From the NCBI RefSeq assembly GCF_003096675.1, contig NZ_QEKW01000001.1, positions 62,001 through 126,000 on the forward strand: DNA of 64,000 bases, given 5' to 3'. This document shows, in pieces, positions 16,738 through 25,727 of this stretch. Within the stretch, counting starts at the first letter, position 1. Each line of letters opens with the position of its first letter. This stretch comes from Actinomycetospora cinnamomea (GTDB lineage Bacteria > Actinomycetota > Actinomycetes > Mycobacteriales > Pseudonocardiaceae). The translations under genes and the position numbers were made by a program. The notes beneath the pieces are model-generated. The model saw only the letters and a program-made list of their open reading frames with translations, had not been told where the DNA came from and made no database searches.

Positions 16738-17865
16738 TCAGCGGGCGAGCGCGTCCTCGACGGTGCGGGTGAACGCGGCGAACACCGGCCCGGCCGGCGG
16801 CAGCACCTGGGTGACGAGCACCGCCGCGAGGTCGTGGTCGGGCCACGAGTACCAGAGCGTGCCGAGGCCGCCCGCCCAGCCGTACCGCGGGCCGGCGGCC
16901 GTGTCGGCCACGCCCATGCCGTGGCCCCAGCCGCCGCCGTCGAGGAACGGCGCGGCCGCCGGTGCGGCGCGCTGGGTCGGGGTCAGGTGGTCGGCCGTCA
17001 TCGTCGCGACCGCGGCGGGGTCGAGCAGTCCCGCGCCCCCGTCGAGAAGCATCCCCGCGAACCGCAGCAGGTCCTCGGCGGTGCCGACCAGCCCGCTGCG
17101 GCCGTCGGGGAAGGTCGGCGGCGCCAGCCACCGGCTGTCGGCGACGCCGTCGAAGAGGTCGAGGCGGCCGTCCTCGCCGCGCGCGAACGAGGGGACGAGT
17201 CGGGTGGGGTCGGCGACGAAACCGGTGGCGGCCATCCCGAGCCGGGCGAGGAGCGCCTCGACCAGCAGGTCGCCGAGCGGGCGCTCGCCGGCCCGCGCGA
17301 CCAGCACCCCGAGCACCGCTGCGGAGAGCTCGTAGCGCCAGGTCGTGCCGGGCTGGTCGAGCAGGGGCAGCGTCCCCAGCCTCGTGATCCACGCGTCGGG
17401 CGGCGGCGGTCCCTGCGGGTCGGGCGGGCCGAAGCCGAGGCCGAGGGCGGCTGCGCGGTCGAGCGTCGGGCAGGGGCCCTCCACGACGAACCCGGAGCCC
17501 ATCCGTAGCGTCAGGAGGTCCTCGACCGTGATCGGTCGCTGGGCCGGGACGGTGTCGTCCGGGTCGGCGAGGCGGCGCAGCACCCGGGGTTCCGCGAGTT
17601 CGGGCAGGAGCCGGTCGACCGGTTCGTCGAGGGTCAGCACGCCCTCGCCGACCAGGCGCAGCGCCAGGGCGGCCACGATCGGCTTCGTGTTCGAGCTGAG
17701 CCGGACGACGGCGTCGGGGCGCAGCGGGGTGTCGCCGCCGGGCGTGGTGGCGCCGCGCGCGGCGAGGGTGGTCCGCCCTCGGTGCCGCACGCCGACGACC
17801 GCGCCGGGGACGACCCCCTCGGCGACGAGATCGTCGATCCCGTCGATGACCTCGTCGGCGTCCAC
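16738..17865 (-). CDS. Serine hydrolase of the beta-lactamase/EstB family
   Basis: This 375-residue protein has the class C beta-lactamase fold. It carries SNTK at residues 58-61 (the SxxK nucleophile motif) and the tyrosine motif near 180 in the form Y-E-L-S instead of Y-x-N. An HGMG near residue 315 stands for the KTG-like motif. No signal peptide is seen, so it should act in the cytoplasm, as do many actinobacterial esterases of this family. The substrate is unknown. It is a single gene with an 86-nt gap from the PASTA-domain gene on the same strand and converges on 15772-16737. Confidence 0.88.
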   Translation of the reverse strand: MDADEVIDGIDDLVAEGVVPGAVVGVRHRGRTTLAARGATTPGGDTPLRPDAVVRLSSNTKPIVAALALRLVGEGVLTLDEPVDRLLPELAEPRVLRRLADPDDTVPAQRPITVEDLLTLRMGSGFVVEGPCPTLDRAAALGLGFGPPDPQGPPPPDAWITRLGTLPLLDQPGTTWRYELSAAVLGVLVARAGERPLGDLLVEALLARLGMAATGFVADPTRLVPSFARGEDGRLDLFDGVADSRWLAPPTFPDGRSGLVGTAEDLLRFAGMLLDGGAGLLDPAAVATMTADHLTPTQRAAPAAAPFLDGGGWGHGMGVADTAAGPRYGWAGGLGTLWYSWPDHDLAAVLVTQVLPPAGPVFAAFTRTVEDALAR

Positions 17866-17963
17866 GCGACCTCCGGGCGGGTCAGGCGGTCAGGTCGTCC
17901 CGACCCTGCCACCCGTCGCGACGGGTCGCAGCGGCCGGGACGGCGCCTGCCGTGAACACCACC

Positions 17964-18353
17964 TCAGCCGTTGGTGCCGCCGCCCGCGGGACCCACAGGG
18001 CTGGGCTCGGGCCGGACGCCGCCGCCCCCGCCCGAGCCGTCGGGGCCGTCGTCCGGGTCGGGCCCGGTCGGGGTGCGGGCGGCCCCGCCCGCGATCCAGA
18101 TGCCGACCTCGGCACCGCGCTCGCGCTGCTCGCCGGCGGGCGGCTCCTGGTCGTTCACGTGTCCGCGCCCCGCACCCGTGTGCACGGCGTTCCGTCCGAC
18201 GGCGAGGACCCCGGCGTCCAGGGCCTTGTCGTGCGCCTCGGCCGCGGGCAGCCCGACCAGGTCGGGCACCGTGGTCACGTCACCGCGGGGCCCGCCGGCC
18301 GCGTCGCCCGTCATGTCCTCGGCGTCGGTCGTGCGCGTCTCGTCGGTGTGCAT
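17964..18353 (-). CDS. Soluble PASTA-domain protein
   Basis: The protein has 129 residues. A Thr/Asp-rich N-terminus precedes one PASTA domain at residues 29-90 (VPDLVGLPAAEAHDKALDAGVLAVG, then GHVNDQEPPAGEQRERGAEVGIWI). A Gly/Pro-rich tail follows. PASTA domains usually sit outside the cell on PknB or penicillin-binding proteins and bind peptidoglycan. Here there is neither signal peptide nor membrane helix. The ATG at 18353 has GGAGGAGG five bases upstream, which fixes the start. Confidence 0.8.
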   Translation of the reverse strand: MHTDETRTTDAEDMTGDAAGGPRGDVTTVPDLVGLPAAEAHDKALDAGVLAVGRNAVHTGAGRGHVNDQEPPAGEQRERGAEVGIWIAGGAARTPTGPDPDDGPDGSGGGGGVRPEPSPVGPAGGGTNG

Positions 18354-18619
18354 CGTCGCCTCCTCCGGCATGCCGGTCACAGCCAGTGCGTACCCATCCT
18401 GCCGGTCACCCGAAGCTGCGTCGGGGGTCACCCCGTCGTCGGCGGCACCGCGACCCGGACGCGCCGCACCCGGGCTGCCGCCGCCGGAGGCGATGCGCGC
18501 CCTCGTCCGGACGCTCCTGGCCCGACCCGCGGGGGCGGTCGCCCGACGGCGGCGCGTGTCCGCCCGAGCACCGTCCGAAGTGTGCCTTGACCTCGTCCGA
18601 GCTGCGGGTCTGCACTTGG

Positions 18620-18631
18620 TTGGTCTACCAA
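18620..18631. promoter_or_regulatory. Palindrome TTGGTCTACCAA, putative operator
   Basis: TTGGT and ACCAA form a perfect dyad around CT, 24-35 nt upstream of the monooxygenase ATG, with a TTGACC (18587-18592) 27 nt before it. It is well placed for repression by the TetR protein encoded right after the monooxygenase. The TGGTC/ACCA core also resembles FadR/GntR-type operators. Confidence 0.6.
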
Positions 18632-18654
18632 ACAGCGCGGTGGAGGGTGCGGGC

Positions 18655-20241
18655 ATGGACGACGTACTGGTGGTCGGAGCGGGGCCGGTGGGGCTGACGG
18701 CGGCCTGCCAGCTCGCGCGGCTCGGGGTGTCGGTGCGGGTCGTCGACAAGCTGGATCGGCCCACCACCGAGTCACGTGCCGTCACCGTGCACGCCCGCAG
18801 CATGGAGATGCTCGCGCCGCTCGGCGCGCTGCCGCGCATGCTGGCCCGGGGCCGTCGCGTCGACGGCCTGGCGATGGTCGACGGCGCGACGGGCCACACC
18901 CGCGCCCGCATCGATTTCGGCGAGGTGCCGAGCCGCTACGCCTTCCTGCTGGACATCGCCCAGCCCGACAGCGAGGCGGTGCTGGCCGAGCGGGCCGACG
19001 AGCTCGGGATCGTCGTGGAGCGTGGGGTCGAGCTCATCGCGCTGACCCAGGACGACGACGGCGTCGAGGTCACCCTGCGATCCGACGACGGCGAGCGCAC
19101 CACGCGGGTGGGCTGGGTCGTCGGCGCCGACGGCGGCCACAGCACCACCCGCCACCTGGTCGGCACCCACCTGGAGGGCGGCTTCCACGGCCAGCACTTC
19201 GCCATGGCGGACGTGGAGACCGAGACCGCCCTGTCGCCGGACACCATCCGCATGTTCACCCACCCCGACGGCGTCGGGATGCTCTTCCCCCTGGCCGGGG
19301 CCCGCGCCCGGACGATCTTCCTCGTCGACGCGCCACCCGCCGGCGCGACCGCCCCCACGCTGGAGGAGATCCAGGCCCTCGCCGACGCGCGCATGGGCGG
19401 GCAGGTCCGGATGCGCGACCCGCTGTGGCTGACCTACTTCGAGGTCCACCATGCCCAGGTCCCGCAGTACCGCCACGGCCGGGTGCTCCTCGCCGGCGAC
19501 GCCGCGCACATCCACAGCCCGGCCGGGGCGCAGGGCATGAACACCGGCATCCAGGACGCGGCCAACCTGGCCTGGAAGCTCGCCCTCGTTGCCCGGCACG
19601 GGGCCGACGCCCGGCTGCTCGACACCTACCACGACGAACGTCACCCCGTCGGCGCCGAGGTCGTCCGCACGACCACCGCGCTGACGAACGTCGGTACCGC
19701 GGCGGGCGTCGGCGCGGTGCTGCGCGACGCCGCCCTCTTCGTCGTCGGTCACACCCCCGCGGTGGGCGACGCCGCGGCCGCGAAGACGGCCGAGGTGACC
19801 ATCGCCTACCGCGACGGCCGCCTGGCGGTCCACCACGGCCACCACCGGCACGGCACGGCGCGCGCCGGCGACCACGCGCCGGACCCCGACGGCCTGCGAC
19901 GTCCCGACGGTTCCGCCGTGACGATCGCGGACCTCCTCGTGCGGCCGGGGCTGCTGCTGCTCGCCCGCAGCGACGACACCGACACGGTCGACGCGCTGCA
20001 CCGGGTGCTCGGCGACCTCGGCACGGTGGTGCGGGTCGTGCGGGCGGCGTCCGCCGACGGCGGGGAGCAGGTCGTCGACGACGGCGACGTGATCGGGCGG
20101 CACTACGGCCTCGGCGACGAGGGCCTCGCGCTCGTCCGGCCCGACGGTTACCTCGGCCTCGTCGCCGACGCGGCCGACCCCGAGCTCCTGCGGCGCTACC
20201 TCGCCGACTCCCTCGGCGTCCCCGAGCCCGTGGCACCGTAG
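18655..20241 (+). CDS. FAD-dependent aromatic monooxygenase
   Basis: This 528-residue flavoprotein is of the UbiH/PheA/tetracycline-hydroxylase type. The FAD dinucleotide motif GAGPVGLTAACQLARLG is at residues 7-23. The DG motif is seen as VGADGGHSTTR near 158. The second FAD motif is GRVLLAGDAAHIHSPAGAQGMNTGIQDAANLAWKL near 280. The last 120 residues look like the thioredoxin-like tail of phenol-hydroxylase-type enzymes. The substrate is probably a phenol or polyketide. It is followed after 8 nt by a TetR gene and preceded by a palindrome. Confidence 0.9.
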   Translation: MDDVLVVGAGPVGLTAACQLARLGVSVRVVDKLDRPTTESRAVTVHARSMEMLAPLGALPRMLARGRRVDGLAMVDGATGHTRARIDFGEVPSRYAFLLDIAQPDSEAVLAERADELGIVVERGVELIALTQDDDGVEVTLRSDDGERTTRVGWVVGADGGHSTTRHLVGTHLEGGFHGQHFAMADVETETALSPDTIRMFTHPDGVGMLFPLAGARARTIFLVDAPPAGATAPTLEEIQALADARMGGQVRMRDPLWLTYFEVHHAQVPQYRHGRVLLAGDAAHIHSPAGAQGMNTGIQDAANLAWKLALVARHGADARLLDTYHDERHPVGAEVVRTTTALTNVGTAAGVGAVLRDAALFVVGHTPAVGDAAAAKTAEVTIAYRDGRLAVHHGHHRHGTARAGDHAPDPDGLRRPDGSAVTIADLLVRPGLLLLARSDDTDTVDALHRVLGDLGTVVRVVRAASADGGEQVVDDGDVIGRHYGLGDEGLALVRPDGYLGLVADAADPELLRRYLADSLGVPEPVAP

Positions 20242-20249
20242 GGGCGATC

Positions 20250-20867
20250 GTGGCCGACAAGCGCCGCGCCATCGTCGAGGCCGCACTGGAGGTGATCGGC
20301 GACTCGGGACCGGGCGGGTTCACCCAGCCCCGGGTGGCCGCGCGGGCGGGTCTGCGCCAGAGCCACCTCACCTACTACTTCCCGACCCGCGACGACCTGC
20401 TCGCCGCGGTGGCCGAGGAGGCGGTACGCCGGCGCATCGCCGTGCTCCGCGAGGCACAGGCGGCCGCCGGCGGACCCGGCGAGCAGGTGGCGGCCCTCGC
20501 GCAGGTGCTCACCGCCCCCGAGCACACCCGGATCCTGTTGGCCCTGACCCAGGCCGCCGACCGGGACGCGGCGGTGCGCGCCTCGTTCGACGCGCTGGCG
20601 GCGGGTGTGGGACCGCTCGGCGCGGACCTGCTGGCGACGGTCGGCGCGGAGCCCGACCCGGTCGACGTCGCCCTCGTGCAGGCGCTGTCGACCGGCATCG
20701 CCGTGCTGTCCCTCGCGCGCGGCGGGGACGCCGCGGCCGCCGAGCACCTGCTCCGCGCCTTTCTCGACCGGCTCGCCGCGGCCCGTAGTCACGGCGACGC
20801 CGGCGTCGTCTCCAGCGACGCCGCCAGCCGCGCGAACCCCTCGTCGAGCGGCACCCGCGGGACGTAG
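20250..20867 (+). CDS. TetR/AcrR family regulator
   Basis: The 205-residue product starts at GTG 20250 behind AGGGG. The DNA-binding domain covers residues 3-50 (KRRAIVEAALEVIGDSG, then GLRQSHLTYYFPTRDDLLAAV). It follows the monooxygenase gene by 8 nt and is probably its own operon's repressor. The last 79 nt overlap the 3' end of the convergent oleD gene. Its C-terminal Ser/Ala tail is therefore encoded in antisense to OleD, which suggests that the original stop was lost and the tail is of low constraint. Confidence 0.85.
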   Translation: MADKRRAIVEAALEVIGDSGPGGFTQPRVAARAGLRQSHLTYYFPTRDDLLAAVAEEAVRRRIAVLREAQAAAGGPGEQVAALAQVLTAPEHTRILLALTQAADRDAAVRASFDALAAGVGPLGADLLATVGAEPDPVDVALVQALSTGIAVLSLARGGDAAAAEHLLRAFLDRLAAARSHGDAGVVSSDAASRANPSSSGTRGT

Positions 20868-21808
20868 CCGAGGTCGCGGCGCGCGGCGGTGATGTCGAAC
20901 CAGTGCGCCGTGGCCAGCTGCCGGGCCAGGAAGCGGGTCATCGGCGGCTCCCCCACGCCGACCGGCACCGGCAGGCGTTCGAGCAGCCGCCATACCGTCT
21001 CCACCGCAGCTCCCGCGGCGAGGGCCACGGGCAGGGGCACGGTGGCGTGCACCGGGGCGAGCCCGCCCGCGACGACGATGCCGTTGATCAGCTCGCGCAC
21101 CGGGCGCGGGTCGCCGGACGTCACGAAGTACGCCCGGCCCGCGCAGGCCGCGCCGGGCGTGAGGCGGTCGGCGGCGTCGAGGTGGGCCCGGGCGGCGTCG
21201 TCGACGTAGGTGGAGTCGATCAGCGCCGAGCCGTCACCGACGAGGCGCAGCCGCCCGGACCGGGCGCGGGCGAGGATCCGCGGCACGAGCTGGGTGTCGC
21301 CCGGTCCCCACACGAGGTGCGGGCGCAGCGCCACGGTGGCCGGCCCGTGACCGTTCGCGGCGAGCACCAGGCGCTCGGCCTCGGCCTTGGTCTCCGGGTA
21401 GGGCGCGTCGAAGTGGGTGGCGTAGGGCAATGACTCGTCGCCGCCGGCGATGTCGCCGCCGGTGTGCACCACGCTGGGCGTGCTCGTGAAGACGAAGCGC
21501 CCGACGCCCGCGTCGCGGCAGGCGTCGAGCAGCACGCGGGTGGCGTCGACGTTGCTGCGGCGGTACTGCGCCTCGCTGCCGGAGATGCCGGCCCGCGCCG
21601 CGACGTGGAACACGACGTCGACGCCCTCGACCGCGGCGCGCGCGACGGCGGGGTCGGCGAGGTCGCCCCGGTGGGTGGTCACCCCGCGCTCGCGCAGGGC
21701 CGGGTAGTCGCCGCGGGCCACGCTGGCGACGTCGTCGCCGCGATCGAGCAGCGCGTCGACCACGGCGCCGCCGAGGAACCCGCCGCCGCCCGTGACCAGG
21801 GCCCTCAC
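20789..21808 (-). CDS. oleD: OleD, NADPH-dependent 2-alkyl-3-ketoacid reductase
   Basis: OleD reduces the 2-alkyl-3-ketoalkanoic acid made by OleA to the beta-hydroxy acid. The 339-residue protein is an extended SDR with TGGGGFLG at residues 6-13 and the YPETK catalytic motif near 138-142. A hydrophobic C-terminal part follows, as in 3-beta-HSD-like relatives. It is the last gene of an ABCD operon in which every junction is a 4-base overlap; its ATG overlaps the OleC stop by ATGA. The 3' end overlaps the convergent TetR gene by 79 nt. Confidence 0.9.
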   Translation of the reverse strand: MRALVTGGGGFLGGAVVDALLDRGDDVASVARGDYPALRERGVTTHRGDLADPAVARAAVEGVDVVFHVAARAGISGSEAQYRRSNVDATRVLLDACRDAGVGRFVFTSTPSVVHTGGDIAGGDESLPYATHFDAPYPETKAEAERLVLAANGHGPATVALRPHLVWGPGDTQLVPRILARARSGRLRLVGDGSALIDSTYVDDAARAHLDAADRLTPGAACAGRAYFVTSGDPRPVRELINGIVVAGGLAPVHATVPLPVALAAGAAVETVWRLLERLPVPVGVGEPPMTRFLARQLATAHWFDITAARRDLGYVPRVPLDEGFARLAASLETTPASP

Positions 21809-23427
21809 GCGAGCTCACCCGCCGCCCAGCGCCCGAGCGCCTCACGGTCGATCTTCGAGTTGTGCCGCGGGTCGACGGGCAGCCCGGGGTGCTCGAGCAG
21901 GGTGGTGATCGACCGGGTGCGCGCGTCGTCGGCGGCGAGGGCGCGCAGCTCGTCGGCCACGACCGGGGTCAGCCGGTGCCCGGGGAGCATCTCGACCACC
22001 GCCACCGGCCTCCGGTCGCCGTCGGGCCCGACCCCCACCAGCGCGGTGCGGCGCACCGCGGGGTGCCGGTTGAGCACCTCCTCGCACGGGACGCTGTGGA
22101 GCGGGCCGCCGGCGGTGTGGACGACGTGCGAGACCCGGCCGGCGAACCAGAGACGGCCCGCGGCGTCGGCGGAGGCCAGGTCGCCCATCCGGTGCGCGAG
22201 GCTCCCGTCCCAGCGCAGCTTGGCCGCCGCCGTCGCCGCCGGCCGGTCGGCGTAGGCGGGGCTGACGACGGGACCGCGGACGACGACCTCGCCGACCTCG
22301 CCGGGCGCGACGTGGCGGTCGGGGGTGAGCTCCTCGATCGGCCCGTCCGTCGGCCGCACGAGGGCGACGTCGACACCGGGCACCGGGCGCCCGACGCAGA
22401 TGCCGTCGTCGGGCAGGTCGAGCAGCTCGTCGCTGCCCACCGACGCGACGGGGAGCGCCTCGGTGGCGCCGTAGGGGGTGTGGACCTGCGCGCCCGGGTC
22501 GAGCAGGGCGAGCACGCGGCGCTGGACGTCGCGCGGCACCGGGGCGCCGGCCGAGATCACCTGGCGCAGGGTCGGCAACCGCGTCCCCGCCGGCGCGCCG
22601 CGGCCGAGGCGGTCGAGGACCGCGGGCGAGCCGAACATGACCGTGGCCCCGGTGCGCCGGGCGGCCCGCACGAGACGCGCCGGGACGACCTTCGCCGGCT
22701 TCGTCGGGTCCATGCGCGGCACCACCGTGGTCATCCCGAGGGCCGGGCCGAAGAGCGCGAACGGGGGGAAGGTCGCGAGGCTGACGTCGCCGGGACCGAG
22801 CCCGTAGAGGTCGCGCACGAGGCCGGCCTGGGCGAGCAACCCGTCCTCGTGGTGCTCGACGCCCTTGGGCGGGCCGGTGCTGCCGCTGGTGAACAGGATC
22901 GCGGCGGGCGTGCCGGTGGGTCGGGCGACGGGGGCGAACGGCCCACGGCGGGCGCCCTCGCGTTCCAGCCGGCGCAGCGACAGCGCGCCGGGCACGGGCA
23001 CGGGGCCGGCCCCGACGGCGACCCACGCGTCGGGGCACCAGCGCAGCACGCGGCGCGCGAGGTGGGCCTTCGCGACGCCGACGAACGCCTCGGGCGCGGC
23101 CTCGCCGAGACAGGCGCGCACCCGGTCGAGGCCGATCCCGGGGTCGACGACGACGGGCACGGCCCGCACGCGCAGCAGCGCGTAGGCCAGCACGAAGAAG
23201 TCGGCGACCGGGGGCACCAGCAGCGCGGTACGGGTGCCCGGCCCGACACCCGCGGCGAGCAGCCCGCCCGCGGCGGCGTCGACCCGGCGCTCGAGGGCAG
23301 CGAAGGTCACCCGGCGGAACCCGAGCGGTCCGGGGAGCACCAGCGCGTCGGCGCCCGGCCGGGCGGCGGCGTGCTCGGCGAGCAGGCCGTCGAGGGTGGG
23401 CGGTGCCTGCGGCGACGTCGCGGTCAT
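21805..23427 (-). CDS. oleC: OleC, olefin beta-lactone synthetase
   Basis: OleC is an ANL-superfamily enzyme that turns the syn beta-hydroxy acid into a beta-lactone with ATP. The 540-residue protein has the AMP-binding P-loop ILFTSGSTGPPKGVEHHEDGL near residue 180. The acyl-adenylate motif TPYGATEALP follows near 330, and the late motif GDLASADAAGRLWFAGR near 425. The C-terminal lysine is in HNSKIDREALGRW near 525. It has no thiolation partner, as expected. The start overlaps the OleB stop (ATGA). In several actinobacteria oleB and oleC form one fused gene; here they are separate. Confidence 0.92.
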   Translation of the reverse strand: MTATSPQAPPTLDGLLAEHAAARPGADALVLPGPLGFRRVTFAALERRVDAAAGGLLAAGVGPGTRTALLVPPVADFFVLAYALLRVRAVPVVVDPGIGLDRVRACLGEAAPEAFVGVAKAHLARRVLRWCPDAWVAVGAGPVPVPGALSLRRLEREGARRGPFAPVARPTGTPAAILFTSGSTGPPKGVEHHEDGLLAQAGLVRDLYGLGPGDVSLATFPPFALFGPALGMTTVVPRMDPTKPAKVVPARLVRAARRTGATVMFGSPAVLDRLGRGAPAGTRLPTLRQVISAGAPVPRDVQRRVLALLDPGAQVHTPYGATEALPVASVGSDELLDLPDDGICVGRPVPGVDVALVRPTDGPIEELTPDRHVAPGEVGEVVVRGPVVSPAYADRPAATAAAKLRWDGSLAHRMGDLASADAAGRLWFAGRVSHVVHTAGGPLHSVPCEEVLNRHPAVRRTALVGVGPDGDRRPVAVVEMLPGHRLTPVVADELRALAADDARTRSITTLLEHPGLPVDPRHNSKIDREALGRWAAGELA

Positions 23428-24326
23428 CGCCCGGCGGCCAGGAACGTCCGGACCCGCGGCACGATCCGGTCCGCGGCGTCCTCGAGCACGTAGTGGCCGG
23501 CGTCGGGGTAGCGGTGCACCTCCGCGCGCGGCAGGTGCCCGACGAGGTGGTCGAGGATCTCGGCGTCGAACACCGGGTCCCGCATCCCCCAGTGCACCTG
23601 GACCGGCTTCGCGTCCAGCAGCGGCAGGCGCTCGGCGAGGTGTTCCAGCACGGGCTGGGCGGGGTCGGCCGGGCCGGTCGGGATGTCCTGCACGAAGGCG
23701 TGGACCGCGACACGGTGGGCGGGGCTGTCGTAGGGAGCGAGCAGCCCGCGGCGGGCCTCGGCGTCCAGCCAGCGACGCCCGGTGCCCATCGCCAGCGCGC
23801 CGAGGGAGAACGCGTTGAGGCGCCGGACCGCCACGTCGCCGACGACCGGCAGCCGCGCCGCCTGCAGCGACCACGGGATGCGCTTGCCCGCCGGGAGCGG
23901 GAACGCGCCCGTGTTGAGCACGACGACCCGGTCGACGCGGTCGAGGTGGTCGACCGCCCAGGACAGCCCGATCGGCCCGCCCCAGTCGTGCACGACGAGC
24001 GAGACCGGCTCGTCGAGGTCGAGGGCGTCGACGAAGGCGGTGAGGTCGGCGACCCGGCGGGAGAGCGTGTACGGGTAGTCGGCGCGCGCGGGCTTGTCCG
24101 ACCGACCCATGCCGATGTGGTCGGGAGCGATCGCCCGGAACCCGTCCCCGGGCAGCGTCGCCAGCAGGGAGCGGAAGTAGAACGACCAGGTCGGGTTGCC
24201 GTGGACGTGCAGCACCGGCGGCCCGGTGCCCTCTCCCCCGGGCCGCTCGTCGACGTACGCCATCGCGTGGCCGCCGACCTCCACGGTCCGCTCGGTGAAG
24301 GTGAACCCGGGCACGGTGGTCGTCAC
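23424..24326 (-). CDS. oleB: OleB, beta-lactone decarboxylase (haloalkane-dehalogenase fold)
   Basis: OleB decarboxylates the beta-lactone to the cis-olefin. The 300-residue alpha/beta hydrolase has HGNPTWSF for the oxyanion hole at 42-49, the Asp nucleophile in VVHDWGGPIG (Asp114), and the His in DAGHYVLED (His278). This is the dehalogenase-like triad that OleB shares. The GTG at 24326 overlaps the OleA stop by GTGA. Without the context it would be called a haloalkane dehalogenase; the operon makes the OleB call firm. Confidence 0.92.
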   Translation of the reverse strand: MTTTVPGFTFTERTVEVGGHAMAYVDERPGGEGTGPPVLHVHGNPTWSFYFRSLLATLPGDGFRAIAPDHIGMGRSDKPARADYPYTLSRRVADLTAFVDALDLDEPVSLVVHDWGGPIGLSWAVDHLDRVDRVVVLNTGAFPLPAGKRIPWSLQAARLPVVGDVAVRRLNAFSLGALAMGTGRRWLDAEARRGLLAPYDSPAHRVAVHAFVQDIPTGPADPAQPVLEHLAERLPLLDAKPVQVHWGMRDPVFDAEILDHLVGHLPRAEVHRYPDAGHYVLEDAADRIVPRVRTFLAAGR

Positions 24327-25351
24327 CAGATCACCTCCGCGGCGGCGGCGTTGATCCCGCTCCCGACCCCCATGAGCATCACCCGGCTGCCGTCGGTGAC
24401 GGTGCCGTCCTCCACCGCCTTGGACAGCACGGTGGGCACGCCCGCCGGGCCGATGTTGCCGAACCACGGGTACTGGGACGGGAAGCGGTCGTGGTCGAGT
24501 CCGAGCTGGTCGGCCACCGCGCGGGTGTGCACCTTGCTGACCTGGTGCAGGCAGTAGACGTCGTAGCTGTCGGTGTCCCAGTCGAACGCGGCCACCGCGT
24601 CCTTCCACGCACGTCCTGCGAGCTCCATGCCCGCCGTGAGCAGGCCGGAGCTGTCGGTGCGCATCTCGTCGGCCTGCCCGACGCACAGCCCCGAGTTCCC
24701 GATCGTGCTGGCACGCCCCAGCCCACCCAGGAAGCGGTGCCCGCCCGGGCCGTCGGCGCGCGAGAGGACCATCGCCACGGCCCCCGAGCCGACGGTGAGG
24801 GTGGCGAACTGCTCGTGGAACATCGCGCGCGTCGCGCCATCGCCCGCCAGGCGTGCGAGCGTCGACTCCATCGCGAAACGGCTCGTCTCTCCGGCGACCA
24901 CGAGACCGTGGTCGATCTCGCCCGCCTCGATCATCGTCGACACGATGTTCATGCCGTTGAGGAATCCGAGGCACGCATTGCCGAGGTCGAAGTTCACGGC
25001 CTCCGGGGACAATTCGAGGCGGCCGTGGACGATGCTCGCCGTCGACGGTTCGAGGTGGTCGCGGCTCACCGAGGTGTTGATCAGCGCACCGATGTCAGCG
25101 CGGTCGACGCCGCTGCGCGCCAGGGCCTCCTCCCCCGCCCGCGCGGCCACCTCGCTGGGCATCGTGCCCTCGTCCCAGACGCGCCGTTCCGCGATGCCCG
25201 AGAGCTTCTCCAGCAGGCCCGGCGTGATGCGCAGGCGCTGCAACGTCCCCGCGATCCGGTCCTCCAGCTCGGTGGAGGTGACCACGTGCGGCGCATCGAC
25301 GTGTGCCAGGCCCGTGATCACGACGTCGTCGTACCGCTGTGCCGCTCTCAT
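24323..25351 (-). CDS. oleA: OleA, thiolase condensing two fatty acyl-CoAs
   Basis: OleA joins two fatty acyl-CoAs head to head to a 2-alkyl-3-ketoacid, the first step of long-chain olefin synthesis. The 342-residue protein is a KAS III-like thiolase with Cys127 (GNACLGFLNG), His269 (CLHQVSK) and Asn299 (FGNIGPAG). Glu101 lies in SRDHLEP, the position of the glutamate that OleA proteins bring in from the second subunit. The ATG at 25351 follows GGGGGC. First gene of oleABCD, it is divergent from an MFS transporter gene with a 376-nt gap. Confidence 0.93.
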   Translation of the reverse strand: MRAAQRYDDVVITGLAHVDAPHVVTSTELEDRIAGTLQRLRITPGLLEKLSGIAERRVWDEGTMPSEVAARAGEEALARSGVDRADIGALINTSVSRDHLEPSTASIVHGRLELSPEAVNFDLGNACLGFLNGMNIVSTMIEAGEIDHGLVVAGETSRFAMESTLARLAGDGATRAMFHEQFATLTVGSGAVAMVLSRADGPGGHRFLGGLGRASTIGNSGLCVGQADEMRTDSSGLLTAGMELAGRAWKDAVAAFDWDTDSYDVYCLHQVSKVHTRAVADQLGLDHDRFPSQYPWFGNIGPAGVPTVLSKAVEDGTVTDGSRVMLMGVGSGINAAAAEVIW

Positions 25352-25727
25352 GCCCCCGAGAATGCGTGCCGACCGTCGAGCGCGCACAGGAGACGGAATC
25401 GTCTGCTCCCCGACGACGGCTGATACCGTCGTTCACACGAACTGCGGTAACAGGAAAGATCGGGTGCTGTCTCCACCGAACGGGCGCACCCACGACGACA
25501 CCCGCAGGAGAATTGTCGACCTCGCACGATACGGCACTACCGAGGGGTACGGCGCCGGAGACCGTGCGATGTTTCTCGTATTCGCCGTGCGGTCGGATCT
25601 CTCCCCACCGGCACACGGGCCGCGCCCCGCCAGAGGCCGAGGGACCGATCGCGGCCGCCGCAGGTCCCGGCAGCGAGCCGTCGTCGGCACTGTGCACGGA
25701 CGCGCGCCCGCCCGAGGATCGCGGGCC
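25352..25727. other. Divergent intergenic region, oleA / MFS transporter
   Basis: The gap is locally less GC-rich than its surroundings (for example 25430-25580). It should hold the oleABCD promoter and the transporter promoter. Small reading frames within it lack ribosome sites and family features. I could not fix a promoter with confidence. Confidence 0.5.

Noticed and set aside
23424-24326. Haloalkane dehalogenase
   Set aside because: The fold and triad fit, but position between oleA and oleC with 4-base overlaps makes OleB the better call.
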